In this document: positions 6,940 through 17,123 of the stretch, in pieces
Layout: the number at the start of each line of letters is the position of its first letter
Numbering within the stretch: the stretch's first letter is position 1
DNA from: Blautia_A ammoniilytica
GTDB taxonomy: Bacteria > Bacillota > Clostridia > Lachnospirales > Lachnospiraceae
Direction of reading: 5' to 3'
DNA: 64,000 bases
Assembly (NCBI RefSeq): GCF_025566965.1
Contig: NZ_JAOQJL010000016.1
Coordinates: 1 to 64,000, forward strand
Position numbers and translations under genes: made by a program
The notes under the pieces: model-generated
The model's input: only the letters and a program-made list of their open reading frames with translations
Databases searched by the model: none
Told to the model about the DNA's origin: nothing

Positions 6940-9936
6940 ATGAGTGATCTTATGACATGTATGTCCTTTGGACAGCTGATGGAGTGGATCCTGGAGGAAG
7001 AAAGATCAAGAGGAACTGTATTTGGAGTGCATAGGGCTTATAAGGCAGATCCTGGGAAAGGCGGAGAGATTTTTGGCAGGAAGCTGGAGAATCCAATTGG
7101 GCCGGCAGCCGGCCCCCATACTCAGCTTGCTCAGAATATTGTAGCTTCATATTATGCAGGAGCACGATTCTTTGAACTTAAAACTGTGCAGAAGATGGAT
7201 GGACAGGAATTGGCTTCCTGTATTAATAAGCCATGTATCCTTGCTGAGGACGAGGGATATAACTGTGAGTGGTCTACTGAGCTGACAGTACCAGATGCAA
7301 TGGGAGAATATATTAAGGCATGGTTTCTGCTTCATGTAATGGCCAAAGAGTTTGAACTGGGAGGACAGGACGGATTCCAGTTTAATATTTCCGTAGGATA
7401 TGATCTGGCAGGGATCAAGACTCCTAAGATCGATGCCTTTATCGAAGGCATGAAGGAAGCAAAGGATACCGCTGTTTTTAAAGAATGCCAGGAATGGCTT
7501 CTGGATCATACAGACCTGTTTCAGCATGTAAATGCAGAAGATATTAAGAGGATCCCATCTGCAGTCTGTAATTCAGCTACGATTTCTACTTTGCATGGAT
7601 GTCCGCCAAAGGAAATCGAAAGTATTGCAGATTACCTGCTGAAAGAAAAGCATTTAAATACATTTATTAAATGCAATCCTACTCTTTTGGGCTATGAATT
7701 TGCCAGAAAGACTATGGATGAGATGGGATACGACTACATGGCATTTGGAGATTTCCATTTCCTGGATGATCTGCAGTATGAGGATGCTGTGCCTATGCTG
7801 ACCAGACTGATAGAGCTTTCCAGTCAGCTTGGGCTTGAATTCGGAGTGAAGATCACCAATACCTTCCCTGTGGATGTGACCAGAGGTGAGCTTCCAAGTG
7901 AAGAAATGTATATGTCCGGGAAGTCTTTGTTCCCGCTGTCTATTTCACTTGCAGCAAAGCTTTCTGCACAGTTTAAAGGAAAGCTTCGGATCGCTTATTC
8001 AGGAGGAGCTGATTATTATAACATTGACAAGATCGTTTCCTGTGGTGTGTGGCCGGTAACAGTAGCTACTACTTTATTAAAACCAGGCGGATATCAGAGA
8101 TTTACCCAGATGGCAGAAAAAGTAATGGAAAAGCCTTTGGAGAAATGGCAGGGTGTACAGGTGGAGAAGCTGTCTGCCCTTGCTGAAGAAGCGAAAAAAG
8201 ATCAACACCATTTAAAGAGCATTAAGCCTCTTCCTGTAAGAAAGAGTGATCAGCAGGTTCCGCTTCTGGATTGCTTTTATGCACCTTGTCAGGAAGGATG
8301 TCCTATCCATCAGGATATTCCGGAGTATATCCGGCTGACTGGGGAAGGCAGATATAAAGAAGCTCTTGAAGTGATTCTGGATAAGAATCCACTTCCTTTT
8401 ATTACGGGTACCTTGTGTGCACATAATTGTATGACAAAATGTACAAGGAACTTTTATGAAGAGCCGGTGGACGTGCGCGGAACAAAGCTAATGGCTGCCA
8501 AAAACGGATACGAAAGTGTGCTTCCATATGTAAAGGCGAAGGCTGCTATCAGTAAAAAAACAGCTGTTGTAGGCGGTGGCCCGGCAGGTATAGCTGCAGC
8601 TTACTTCCTTGCAAGAGAGGGAGCGGATGTAACTATTTTTGAAAAAGAGGCACAGCTGGGCGGAGTGATCCGTTACGTGATCCCGGAGTTCCGTATTACA
8701 GACAGTGACATTGAAAAGGATCTGTCCTTCATAAAAGCACTTGGTGTGACAGTAAAGACAGGCAGGGCAATTGGTTCTGTTCAGGAACTGAAAGATGAAG
8801 GATTTGATTCTGTAATTCTTGCAGTAGGTGCACACAAACACGGCATTCTCTCTCTGGAAAAGGGAGAAGTTCGAAATGCACTTGAATTTTTAAGGGAATA
8901 TAAAGAAAAGAATGGAGAACTTTCCCTTGGAAAGAATGTAGTAGTTATCGGTGGCGGCAATACTGCCATGGATACAGCAAGGGCAGCCAGCCGTGTGAAA
9001 GGCGTGGAAAAGGTTTCACTTGTATACAGAAGGACTAAGAGATATATGCCGGCAGCTGAGGATGAATTGCTGGAAGTTCTTGGTGAGGGTATTCAGTTTT
9101 GTGAACTTCTGTCACCTGTTAGTCTTGAAAATGGCAGCCTCCTTTGCAGAAAAATGGAACTGACCCAGGCAGACGAATCTGGCCGTGCAGGTGTAAAAGA
9201 AACGGATGAATGGATGCAGGTTCCAGCAGATACTGTGATTGCAGCAGTTGGTGAAAATGTACCCACAGAGTTTTATCAGGCAAATGGACTGGCTGTGAAT
9301 GAAAAGGGCAGACTTCGCCTGAATACCCAGACCTGTGAGACAAGTGTGGCCGGGATTTATGCAGTAGGAGATGGATCCAGAGGAGCAGCTACCATTGTAG
9401 AGGGCATTCGTGATGCTCAGTTAGCAGCAAAGGATATCTTGAAAAAAGACATCGTAAGCCAGCATCCGGATCAGGGAACAAATGAAGATTGCTATAAAAA
9501 GAAAGGTATTCTTTGTGAAAAAGCACAGGCTTCATCCGAGGCAGACAGATGTCTGGATTGCAGCAGGGTTTGCGAGAATTGTGTGGATGTATGTCCAAAC
9601 AGAGCCAATATTTCCATTCATGTGCCTGGCATGGAGAAAGACCAGGTGATCCATGTTGATTATATGTGTAATGAATGCGGGAACTGCGGCACTTTCTGTC
9701 CATATGCAAGTGCACCATATAAAGACAAGTTTACTTTATTTGCCAGTGAAGCTGACATGGCAGACAGCAAAAATGACGGATTTACTGTACTGGATCATGA
9801 GAATCGGATCTGCAAAGTCCGTTTTCTGGGTACAGAAAAGCAATGCAAGGCAGACGATCCGGAGGATCCATTATTCGAAAACCTTAGAAAACTGATACTT
9901 GCAGTGATTTGTGATTATAGTTATCTGATTCCGTAA
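6940..9936 (+). CDS. ygfK: YgfK, iron-sulfur flavoprotein putative oxidoreductase of urate catabolism
   Basis: A 998-residue multidomain redox protein. Residues ~1-420 resemble a dihydroorotate-dehydrogenase-like flavin domain. Next is a GltD-like Fe-S region (CYAPCQEGCPIHQDIPEY and CAHNCMTKCTRNF, ~445-510), an FAD site (GGGPAGIAAAYFLA near 545), an NAD(P) site (GGGNTAMDTARAA near 670) and a C-terminal two-cluster ferredoxin region (CSRVCENCVDVCPN and CNECGNCGTFCPY, ~870-920). Such an enzyme can pass electrons from NAD(P)H or a hydroxylase to a purine ring. Genetic work on gut bacteria places ygfK among genes required for anaerobic urate use; the exact reaction is inferred as ring reduction. 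Length matches E. coli YgfK (~1030). Confidence 0.92.
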   Translation: MSDLMTCMSFGQLMEWILEEERSRGTVFGVHRAYKADPGKGGEIFGRKLENPIGPAAGPHTQLAQNIVASYYAGARFFELKTVQKMDGQELASCINKPCILAEDEGYNCEWSTELTVPDAMGEYIKAWFLLHVMAKEFELGGQDGFQFNISVGYDLAGIKTPKIDAFIEGMKEAKDTAVFKECQEWLLDHTDLFQHVNAEDIKRIPSAVCNSATISTLHGCPPKEIESIADYLLKEKHLNTFIKCNPTLLGYEFARKTMDEMGYDYMAFGDFHFLDDLQYEDAVPMLTRLIELSSQLGLEFGVKITNTFPVDVTRGELPSEEMYMSGKSLFPLSISLAAKLSAQFKGKLRIAYSGGADYYNIDKIVSCGVWPVTVATTLLKPGGYQRFTQMAEKVMEKPLEKWQGVQVEKLSALAEEAKKDQHHLKSIKPLPVRKSDQQVPLLDCFYAPCQEGCPIHQDIPEYIRLTGEGRYKEALEVILDKNPLPFITGTLCAHNCMTKCTRNFYEEPVDVRGTKLMAAKNGYESVLPYVKAKAAISKKTAVVGGGPAGIAAAYFLAREGADVTIFEKEAQLGGVIRYVIPEFRITDSDIEKDLSFIKALGVTVKTGRAIGSVQELKDEGFDSVILAVGAHKHGILSLEKGEVRNALEFLREYKEKNGELSLGKNVVVIGGGNTAMDTARAASRVKGVEKVSLVYRRTKRYMPAAEDELLEVLGEGIQFCELLSPVSLENGSLLCRKMELTQADESGRAGVKETDEWMQVPADTVIAAVGENVPTEFYQANGLAVNEKGRLRLNTQTCETSVAGIYAVGDGSRGAATIVEGIRDAQLAAKDILKKDIVSQHPDQGTNEDCYKKKGILCEKAQASSEADRCLDCSRVCENCVDVCPNRANISIHVPGMEKDQVIHVDYMCNECGNCGTFCPYASAPYKDKFTLFASEADMADSKNDGFTVLDHENRICKVRFLGTEKQCKADDPEDPLFENLRKLILAVICDYSYLIP

Positions 9937-9975
9937 AGTAGATCGTTCAGGTTCCGGAAAATATGGGAGGGATCT

Positions 9976-12537
9976 ATGTACCGTTTTTATGTAAATGGAA
10001 AGGAATATCAGGAGGAAGGCGATGGGAAGCTGCTTCCTTTCCTGAGAAATGTATGTAAATTAAAATCAGTAAAAGACGGATGCAGCGAAGGCGCCTGTGG
10101 TACCTGCCATGTCCTGATCGATGGTAAGCCCATGAAAGCCTGTGTCCCCAGACTTTCCAAGCTTGAAGGAAAGCATATCCTGACTGTGGAAGGTCTAAGT
10201 GAGCAGGAAAAGGAGATTTATGTAAGAGCCTTTGGGGAAGCAGGTGCCGTGCAATGCGGTTTTTGCATTCCTGGGATGATCATCAGTGCAAAAGGGCTTT
10301 TGGACAAAAATCCGGATCCTTCCAGAGCAGATGCTGCAGATGCCATCAAGAATAATATTTGTCGCTGTACAGGTTACAAAAAGATCATTGACGGGATCCT
10401 TCTTGCAGGGAAATATTTGCGGGAAGGGCTTCCAGCCACTCCTTCCTATACTTGGAAGATGGGAGAGAGAGTTCCAAGGATTGATGTACAGGAAAAGGTA
10501 CTGGGAACCGGTAAATATCCGGATGACCTGGAGTTTGAGGGAATGATCTATGGAAGCGCCCTTCGGGCAGCTTATCCCAGGGCACGGGTTCTTGCTATTC
10601 ACACAGAGGAGGCAAAGGCACTTCCAGGAGTGATCGATGTTTATACAGCAGAAGATGTTCCAGGCAATGTTAAAACCGGACATCTGAAAAAAGACTGGGA
10701 TACATTGGTTCCGGTGGGACGGCTGGTTCATTATTTGGGAGATGCGGTTGCCCTTGTGGCAGCCCGCACACCGGAGATCCTTGAAGAGGCCAAAAAACTG
10801 ATCCGTGTAGAGTATGAAGAGCTTCCTATGGTTAAAGACCCATATCAGGCTATGAGGCCGGAAGCACCTAAGGTTCATGAGTCAGAAAAGGATAATCTTA
10901 TGGCTCATTGGCATGTACACAGGGGGAATGCAGATCAGGCGATTGCACAGTCTGCCTATGTGGTGAAAGACAGTTTTCAAACACCATGGACAGAGCATGC
11001 CTTTTTGGAACCGGAGTGTGCAGTGGCAGTTAAGGATGAAGATGGCGGTGTGACCGTTTATTCTACGGATCAGGGCGTTTACGATACACAGCAGGAATGT
11101 ATGACTGTTCTGGGACTCCCGGCAGAAAAGGTTCGTGTACGGAATATGCTGGTAGGCGGAGGGTTTGGCGGCAAGGAGGATGTGACTGTCCAGCATCATG
11201 CTGCTATGATCGCTTATTTGTCCGGTTATCCGGTAAAGGTTAAGCTTACCAGGGCAGAAAGTATCCTGATCCATCCAAAGCGCCATCCTATGGATATGGA
11301 GTTTACGCTGGGGTGTGATGAAAATGGGATCATCCAGGGAGTAAAGGCAAGTGTGATCGCAGATACAGGAGCATATGCCTCTCTTGGCGGACCGGTGCTG
11401 CAAAGAGCCTGTACGCATGCATCCGGGCCATACAATTATCAGAATTTTGATATTGATGGTAAAGCGTATTATACCAATAATCCTCCTGCAGGTGCTTTTC
11501 GAGGGTTTGGTGTGACCCAGACCTGTTTTGCAATTGAAATGCTCCTTACCAAAATGGCAGAGAAGGTAGGAATCAGTGACTGGGAAATCAGGTACAGGAA
11601 TGGGATACGGCCCGGACAGGAGCTTCCTAATGGTCAGATTGTGGATGCATCCACTGGCCTTTGTGAAACACTGGAAGCAGTAAAGAAAGTATTTGATGAA
11701 CATCCAGGTGCCGGCATTGCCTGTGCTATGAAGAATGCGGGTGTAGGAGTAGGGCTGCCAGACTGGGGCAGATGCAGGCTGTTTGTGAAGAACGGGCGTG
11801 TGGAGATCCACGCAGGAGCATCCTGCATCGGACAGGGGGTAGGAACTGTTCTGGTGCAGCTGGTATCAGAGCATCTGGGACTTCCAAGAGAAAAGATCTG
11901 TTACAGTGGGTCAGATACCTATAGTGCACCGGATTCAGGTACTACCTCTGGTTCCAGGCAGACTCTTGTTACAGGGGAAGCTTGTATACGAGCCTGTGAA
12001 AAAATGAAAAAAGCTCTGGAAGGAACAGATCTTTCTAATCTGGAAGGCAGTGAATATATAGGTGAATATTTGGCGAAAACAGATCCTATGGGAAGTGATC
12101 TGAAAAATCCGGTTTCCCATGTGGCTTATGGATATGCTACCCAGGTATGTATTTTGAATGAGGACGGAATGGTGGAAAAGATCGTAGCTGCCCATGATGT
12201 GGGAAAAGCAGTGAATCCGTTGTCTGTGGAAGGGCAGATCGAAGGCGGTGTGATCATGTCTTATGGATTTGCACTTACAGAAAAATATCCTCTTACAGAT
12301 TGCAAACCAACAGCCAGATATGGTACACTGGGATTACCAAAAGCAAACAAAATACCTTTGGTAGAGAGTATTATTGTAGAGAAAAAAGGGCTGAATGTAG
12401 CAGGAGGGGCCATTGGAATCGGAGAGATCACATCTATACCAACAGCACCGGCTATTGCAGCAGCCTACTATCATTATGATGGAAAGTTCAGGACGTCCCT
12501 TCCTCTTTCTGATACTCCCTATGAGAGGAAGAAATAG
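9976..12537 (+). CDS. xdhD: XdhD, fused 2Fe-2S / molybdopterin-binding purine hydroxylase
   Basis: An 853-residue xanthine-dehydrogenase-family enzyme in which the iron-sulfur and molybdenum parts are one chain. The plant-type 2Fe-2S motif CSEGACGTCHVL with a distal cysteine is near residues 36-58. The second cluster domain CGFCIPGMI...NICRCTGYKKI is near 94-135, and the Mo-binding domains run from ~160 (VGGGFGGKED, AGAFRGFGVTQ, IGIGEITSIP). No FAD domain is present, so electrons probably go to a partner such as YgfK, encoded directly upstream, or to XdhB. It is the XdhD of the urate cluster and probably oxidises a purine ring position. Neighbouring yqeB and yqeC suggest a selenium-dependent cofactor form. 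Confidence 0.9.
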   Translation: MYRFYVNGKEYQEEGDGKLLPFLRNVCKLKSVKDGCSEGACGTCHVLIDGKPMKACVPRLSKLEGKHILTVEGLSEQEKEIYVRAFGEAGAVQCGFCIPGMIISAKGLLDKNPDPSRADAADAIKNNICRCTGYKKIIDGILLAGKYLREGLPATPSYTWKMGERVPRIDVQEKVLGTGKYPDDLEFEGMIYGSALRAAYPRARVLAIHTEEAKALPGVIDVYTAEDVPGNVKTGHLKKDWDTLVPVGRLVHYLGDAVALVAARTPEILEEAKKLIRVEYEELPMVKDPYQAMRPEAPKVHESEKDNLMAHWHVHRGNADQAIAQSAYVVKDSFQTPWTEHAFLEPECAVAVKDEDGGVTVYSTDQGVYDTQQECMTVLGLPAEKVRVRNMLVGGGFGGKEDVTVQHHAAMIAYLSGYPVKVKLTRAESILIHPKRHPMDMEFTLGCDENGIIQGVKASVIADTGAYASLGGPVLQRACTHASGPYNYQNFDIDGKAYYTNNPPAGAFRGFGVTQTCFAIEMLLTKMAEKVGISDWEIRYRNGIRPGQELPNGQIVDASTGLCETLEAVKKVFDEHPGAGIACAMKNAGVGVGLPDWGRCRLFVKNGRVEIHAGASCIGQGVGTVLVQLVSEHLGLPREKICYSGSDTYSAPDSGTTSGSRQTLVTGEACIRACEKMKKALEGTDLSNLEGSEYIGEYLAKTDPMGSDLKNPVSHVAYGYATQVCILNEDGMVEKIVAAHDVGKAVNPLSVEGQIEGGVIMSYGFALTEKYPLTDCKPTARYGTLGLPKANKIPLVESIIVEKKGLNVAGGAIGIGEITSIPTAPAIAAAYYHYDGKFRTSLPLSDTPYERKK

Positions 12538-12545
12538 AAGCAGAT

Positions 12546-12597
12546 AAAGAGCCAATGGCGGTTCCTGAAATGGCAGGGAGCTGTCTGGCTCTTTTAA
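12546..12597 (+). promoter_or_regulatory. Hairpin between xdhD and xdhA (possible attenuator)
   Basis: AAGAGCCA and TGGCTCTT form an 8-bp stem around a ~33-nt loop and are followed by TTAAAAT. It could be a weak terminator or an mRNA processing/stabilising structure that sets the xdhD:xdhABC ratio within the operon. No new promoter is evident after it. Confidence 0.45.
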
Positions 12598-12634
12598 AAT
12601 ATTAACAAAGCTATGAAAAAAGAAGGTGAAGCTT

Positions 12635-14920
12635 ATGATCGGAAAAAGTGTACCAAGAGTGGATGCTTACGACAAGGTGACCGGAAGAGCCAGGTTTACA
12701 GATGATATGATTCTGAACCACTGTCTGGTTGCAAAGGTTTATCATGCTACCATCGGAAATGGCAGGGTAATTTCCATTGACACCAGTGAAGCTGAGGCTT
12801 TGGACGGTGTGGTAAAGATTGTAACATTTAAAGATGTGCCCACACATCCTTACCCTACACCAGGGCATCCATGGTCTGTAGAAACTGCACATCAGGATGT
12901 GTCAGACCGTAATCTGCTTACCGGACGTATACGGTATTATGGAGATGATATTGCAGCGGTTGTAGCAGAGGATGAAGTGACAGCCTCCAGGGCTTTGCGG
13001 CTGATCAAGGTGGAATATGAAGAATATCCTGTGCAGATCCATCCAAGAGAGTCCATGAAAGGAAGTAATCCTCCGATACACCAGGAGAAAAAGGATAATA
13101 TCCTGGCACATTCAGATTATGAAATTGGAGATGTGGATCAGGGGATGAAGGATGCGGCAGTTGTAGTGAAAGCTAGCTATAAGACACCTATTATACAGCA
13201 TTGTCATATTGAGAATAATATTTCTTATGCTTATATGGAAAATGGCCGGATCGTAGTAGTATCCTCTACCCAGATCCCGCATATTGTGCGCAGGGTGATC
13301 GGTCAGGCACTGGGAATCCCGTGGGGGAAGGTACGAGTGATCAAACCCTATATTGGCGGTGGCTTCGGCAATAAACAGGATGTGCTGTATGAGCCTTTAA
13401 ATGCCTTTCTTACGATGGCTGTAGGAGGGCGTGCTGTAAAGCTGGAGCTTACAAGAGAGGAAACCTTTGTAAATACCAGAACAAGACACTCCATAGAGTA
13501 TGATCTGGCTGCTGGAGTGGATGAAGATGGCCACTTGATAGCAAAGGATATGCATGCTTATTCTAACCAGGGTGCCTATGCTTCCCATGGACATGCCATT
13601 GTAGCTAACGGGCTTACCGCCTGGCGCCTTCAGTATGGCTGTCCTAATGTGCGGGCAGAGGGATATACCATTTATACCAATACACCTGTAGGTGGTGCTA
13701 TGCGTGCTTATGGGATTCCACAGGCAAATTTTGCCATGGAATGTTTTATGGATGATGTGGCATATGCCATCCATATGGATCCATTGGAATTCAGAAAGAA
13801 GAATCTGATCAAGGGCTTTTACCAGGATGCATACCTGAAGCCTATTGCAGCTCATTCTAACGGTATTTTTGAATGCCTGAAAAAAGGCGCAGAATTTATC
13901 CACTGGGAAGAAAAAAGAAAAGAATATGCTAACCAGACAGGCAATATCCGAAGGGGAGTGGGAATGTCCCTGTTTTCTTATAAAACAGGAGTATGGCCTA
14001 TTTCCCTGGAAATCGCAGGAGCCAGAATGTCTCTGAATCAGGACGGCAGCGTGCAGCTTCAGGTAGGCGCAACAGAGATCGGACAGGGTGCAGATACGGT
14101 ATTTTCACAGATGGCAGCAGAGACGCTGCATATGGAGCTGGAGAATATCCATATCACTTCTGTGCAGGATACAGATGTTACACCTTTTGATACAGGTGCC
14201 TATGCATCCAGGCAGTCCTTTGTAACAGGGACAGCAGTGAAGGAATGTGCCCAGCTTTTGAAGGAGAAGATCCTTGCTTATGCCAAGACGCTTCTTCCTG
14301 AGGCTGTGGGTACGCTGGAACTGGATCATGGATATATCCTGGAGAACGGAGAGAAGGTGCTTTCACTTGAACAGCTGGCACTGGAATGCTATTACAGCCT
14401 GACGAATTCCTCTGTAATTACAGCTGAGGTTTCAAGACAGGTAAAGAAAAATACCCTTGCCACAGGCTGTGGGTTTGCAGAAGTGGAAGTGGATATGGCT
14501 TTAGGAAAAGTAAAAGTACTGAATATTATTAATGTACATGATAGTGGGAAGCTGTTGAATCCCCAGCTGGCTTCCATGCAGGTTCAGGGCGGGATGTCCA
14601 TGGGTATGGGATATGGTCTGTCTGAGCAGCTGCTTCTGGATGAAAAGACAGGACGTCCTTTGAATGCCACTCTTCTGGATTACAAAATGATGACCATGAT
14701 GGATACGCCGGATCTGACTGCAGGTTTTGTAGAGATGGACGATCCGGAAGGCCCATATGGCAATAAAGCACTGGGTGAGCCGCCTGCTATTCCTCCGGCG
14801 CCAGCTATTCGCAATGCAGTACTTCATGCAACCGGTGTAGCATTTAATGAGAATCCGCTTACGCCTCAAAGGCTGATCGAAGCCTTCCAAAGGGCAGGAC
14901 TTATACCAGTTGTGGGATGA
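12635..14920 (+). CDS. xdhA: Xanthine dehydrogenase-type molybdenum-binding subunit
   Basis: A 761-residue Mo-binding subunit with the molybdopterin-site motifs YIGGGFGNKQDV, GGAMRAYGIPQ, the IGQGADTV segment and the C-terminal active-site glutamate in GEPPAIPPAPAI. With the FAD subunit (14938) and 2Fe-2S subunit (15819) it makes a three-subunit hydroxylase. Subunit lengths 761/294/162 closely match E. coli XdhA/XdhB/XdhC (752/292/159). ATG 12635 after AGAAGGTGAAGCTT is preferred to the GTG at 12626, which overlaps the ribosome site. The substrate is expected to be a purine (xanthine, hypoxanthine or related), but this family also oxidises nicotinate and aldehydes. Confidence 0.88.
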   Translation: MIGKSVPRVDAYDKVTGRARFTDDMILNHCLVAKVYHATIGNGRVISIDTSEAEALDGVVKIVTFKDVPTHPYPTPGHPWSVETAHQDVSDRNLLTGRIRYYGDDIAAVVAEDEVTASRALRLIKVEYEEYPVQIHPRESMKGSNPPIHQEKKDNILAHSDYEIGDVDQGMKDAAVVVKASYKTPIIQHCHIENNISYAYMENGRIVVVSSTQIPHIVRRVIGQALGIPWGKVRVIKPYIGGGFGNKQDVLYEPLNAFLTMAVGGRAVKLELTREETFVNTRTRHSIEYDLAAGVDEDGHLIAKDMHAYSNQGAYASHGHAIVANGLTAWRLQYGCPNVRAEGYTIYTNTPVGGAMRAYGIPQANFAMECFMDDVAYAIHMDPLEFRKKNLIKGFYQDAYLKPIAAHSNGIFECLKKGAEFIHWEEKRKEYANQTGNIRRGVGMSLFSYKTGVWPISLEIAGARMSLNQDGSVQLQVGATEIGQGADTVFSQMAAETLHMELENIHITSVQDTDVTPFDTGAYASRQSFVTGTAVKECAQLLKEKILAYAKTLLPEAVGTLELDHGYILENGEKVLSLEQLALECYYSLTNSSVITAEVSRQVKKNTLATGCGFAEVEVDMALGKVKVLNIINVHDSGKLLNPQLASMQVQGGMSMGMGYGLSEQLLLDEKTGRPLNATLLDYKMMTMMDTPDLTAGFVEMDDPEGPYGNKALGEPPAIPPAPAIRNAVLHATGVAFNENPLTPQRLIEAFQRAGLIPVVG

Positions 14921-14937
14921 TTGAGGAGGACTGAAAA

Positions 14938-15822
14938 ATGTATGATATTGAGAATTATTATCAGGCGTCAACCATAGAGGAAGCGGTAAAGCTTCTGAAA
15001 GAACATCCCCATGCCAGAGTTATTTCCGGAGGCAGTGATGTGCTGATCAAGATCCGGGAAGGCAAAATGGCAGGTACTTCCCTGGTGAGTATCCGGGATA
15101 TAAGGGAGATCCAGGGAGTATGGATGGCGGAGAACAGGGATATCTGGATCGGGGCAGGCACTACTTTCTCCCATGTGACAGCAGATCCTTTGATCACTAG
15201 GCATTTGTCTGTACTTGGTGAGGCAGTAGATCAGGTAGGAGGTCCTCAGGTAAGGAATATCGGTACCATCGGGGGCAATGTATGTAATGGGGCTGTCAGC
15301 GCAGACAGTGCACCTACACTGTTTTCCTTAAACGCAATGCTGCTGATCCGAAATGATCAGGGAGAACGGCTGGTTCCTATCCAGGAGTTTTATCTGGGTC
15401 CTGGAAAAGTAGATCTTCACCCTGGGGACCTGCTGACCCACATTGTGATCCCTGCCTGTGAATATGAAGGTTATAAAGGCCACTATATTAAATATTCCAT
15501 GCGTAATGCCATGGATATTGCAACCTTAAGCTGCAGTGTAGTAAGTGCGGTAGACCTTGATACATATACGTTGAAGGATGTAAGGATCACCTTTGGTGTG
15601 GCAGCACCTGTACCCCTTCGGTGCAGGGAAACAGAGCAGGCACTGAAGGGAATGAAGATTGGGGAGGAGCTTTATACCAATGTAAAAGAACTGGTACGAA
15701 AGGAAATCAATCCCAGGAATTCCTGGAGGGCATCCAGGGCATTCAGACTTCAGATCGGCGGTGAGATTGCAGCCAGGGCGCTGGAAGAAAGCATCCGTCT
15801 GCAGGGAGGTGACAGAGCATGA
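14938..15822 (+). CDS. xdhB: Xanthine dehydrogenase-type FAD-binding subunit
   Basis: A 294-residue CoxM/XdhB-family flavin subunit. ARVISGGSDVLIKIREG near residue 25 and RNIGTIGGNVCNGAVSADSA near residues 105-124 are the two FAD-binding segments; a CO-dehydrogenase flavoprotein C-terminal domain follows. It takes electrons from the molybdenum and iron-sulfur sites and passes them to an external acceptor. It lies 17 bp after xdhA and overlaps the 2Fe-2S gene by 4 bp (ATGA), so the three are coupled. It might also serve XdhD, as YgfM is believed to do in E. coli. Confidence 0.9.
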   Translation: MYDIENYYQASTIEEAVKLLKEHPHARVISGGSDVLIKIREGKMAGTSLVSIRDIREIQGVWMAENRDIWIGAGTTFSHVTADPLITRHLSVLGEAVDQVGGPQVRNIGTIGGNVCNGAVSADSAPTLFSLNAMLLIRNDQGERLVPIQEFYLGPGKVDLHPGDLLTHIVIPACEYEGYKGHYIKYSMRNAMDIATLSCSVVSAVDLDTYTLKDVRITFGVAAPVPLRCRETEQALKGMKIGEELYTNVKELVRKEINPRNSWRASRAFRLQIGGEIAARALEESIRLQGGDRA

Positions 15823-16307
15823 AAAAAGAAATGAGACTGGTACAATGTACAGTAAATGGACGGCCTGTAGCGGAATATGTGGATGTAAGAGAGTCTCTTC
15901 TGGATATGTTACGAAATCGTCTTGGACTTACCTCTGTGAAAAAAGGATGTGAGGTAGGAGAATGTGGTGCCTGTACAGTGATACTGGATGGAGAGACCAT
16001 TGATTCCTGCATTTATCTGGCTGTCTGGGCTGATGGCAAAGAGATCCGTACCTTGGAAGGCCTGGAGAAGAACGGAGAGCTTACAAGGATCCAACAGGCA
16101 TTTATAGAGGAGGGAGCTGTACAGTGCGGCTTTTGTACTCCAGGTTTCATTATGTCTGCCACAGTGCTCCTGGAAAAAGGGATTCCACTGTCCAGAGATG
16201 CTATCCGCAAGCACATGGCAGGGAATTTGTGCAGATGTACCGGATATGAGAACATTGTGAATGCAGTAGAAAAAGTAAATAAGGAAAATCTTCAGAATAA
16301 TGAGTGA
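15819..16307 (+). CDS. xdhC: Xanthine dehydrogenase-type 2Fe-2S subunit
   Basis: A 162-residue CoxS-type subunit with two [2Fe-2S] clusters: the ferredoxin-like CEVGECGACTVIL with distal cysteine DSCIYL near residues 44-65, and the four-helix CGFCTPGFIM...NLCRCTGYENI near residues 104-150. It relays electrons between the Mo and FAD subunits. The name follows E. coli XdhC, which is distinct from the XdhC/CoxI maturation factor at 28196. The gene overlaps yqeB by 8 bp. Confidence 0.92.
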   Translation: MKKEMRLVQCTVNGRPVAEYVDVRESLLDMLRNRLGLTSVKKGCEVGECGACTVILDGETIDSCIYLAVWADGKEIRTLEGLEKNGELTRIQQAFIEEGAVQCGFCTPGFIMSATVLLEKGIPLSRDAIRKHMAGNLCRCTGYENIVNAVEKVNKENLQNNE

Positions 16308-17112
16308 GCATTATATTATTGTAAGAGGTGGCGGTGACCTGGCCACTGGGGTGATCCACAGGCTTTTCCGGTGCGGATATAAAGTCCTTATATTAGAGTG
16401 TGAAAAGCCAAGTGCTATCCGCAGGAAAGTAGCTTTTTGCGAAGCTGTATATGATGGAGAAGCCTTTGTGGAAGGTGTGCTTTGCAGCAGGATCGAAGAT
16501 ATTAGCCAATGCAGGCAAGTGTGGGAAAAAAGACAGATTCCGCTGTTGGTAGATCCGGAGGCGGCATGCCTTAAGACCGGGCTGGATGGCCAGACACCAG
16601 CAGCTTTGATCGATGGAATCATTGCAAAGAAAAATCTTGGAACAAGGAAAGAAATGGCACCTGTAACCATTGGTCTTGGTCCAGGCTTTCTGGCTGGAGA
16701 AGATGTGGACTATGTGGTGGAAACGATGCGTGGACATGATCTTGGCAGGATCATAGAGGACGATTATGCACAGCCTAATACAGGCGTGCCAGGTATGGTA
16801 GGGGGAGTAAGCAAGGAGCGTGTGCTCCATTCTCCGGAGGCAGGGATCATCCATGTAAAGAGCCAGATTGCAGATCTGGTGGAGAAGGGACAGATTCTTG
16901 CCTATGTAGGAGAAGTGCCTGTACCGGCTTCAATCACAGGTGTGCTGAGAGGGATCATACGTGATGGATATCATGTCTTTAAAGGAATGAAGATTGCTGA
17001 TATTGATCCCAGAAAAGAAGAAAAAAAGAACTGTTTTACCATATCAGATAAAGCCAGATGTATAGCAGGAAGTGTGATTGAGATCCTGCTTGGAGAGCAT
17101 ATACTTCCATAA
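16300..17112 (+). CDS. yqeB: YqeB-family selenium-dependent molybdenum hydroxylase maturation protein
   Basis: A 270-residue protein with an N-terminal Rossmann-like VRGGGDLATGVIHRL motif and FLAGEDVDYVVETMRGHDLG in the middle. This matches the YqeB family, whose members occur with selenium-dependent molybdenum hydroxylases and are presumed to help build or insert the selenium-containing molybdenum cofactor. No biochemical activity is established as far as I know. Its position directly after the 2Fe-2S subunit and before yqeC and mocA repeats the E. coli order yqeB-yqeC-mocA. This is the main local evidence that the hydroxylases here may be of the selenium-dependent type. Confidence 0.85.
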   Translation: MSEHYIIVRGGGDLATGVIHRLFRCGYKVLILECEKPSAIRRKVAFCEAVYDGEAFVEGVLCSRIEDISQCRQVWEKRQIPLLVDPEAACLKTGLDGQTPAALIDGIIAKKNLGTRKEMAPVTIGLGPGFLAGEDVDYVVETMRGHDLGRIIEDDYAQPNTGVPGMVGGVSKERVLHSPEAGIIHVKSQIADLVEKGQILAYVGEVPVPASITGVLRGIIRDGYHVFKGMKIADIDPRKEEKKNCFTISDKARCIAGSVIEILLGEHILP

Positions 17113-17123
17113 AGGAGGAGCCG

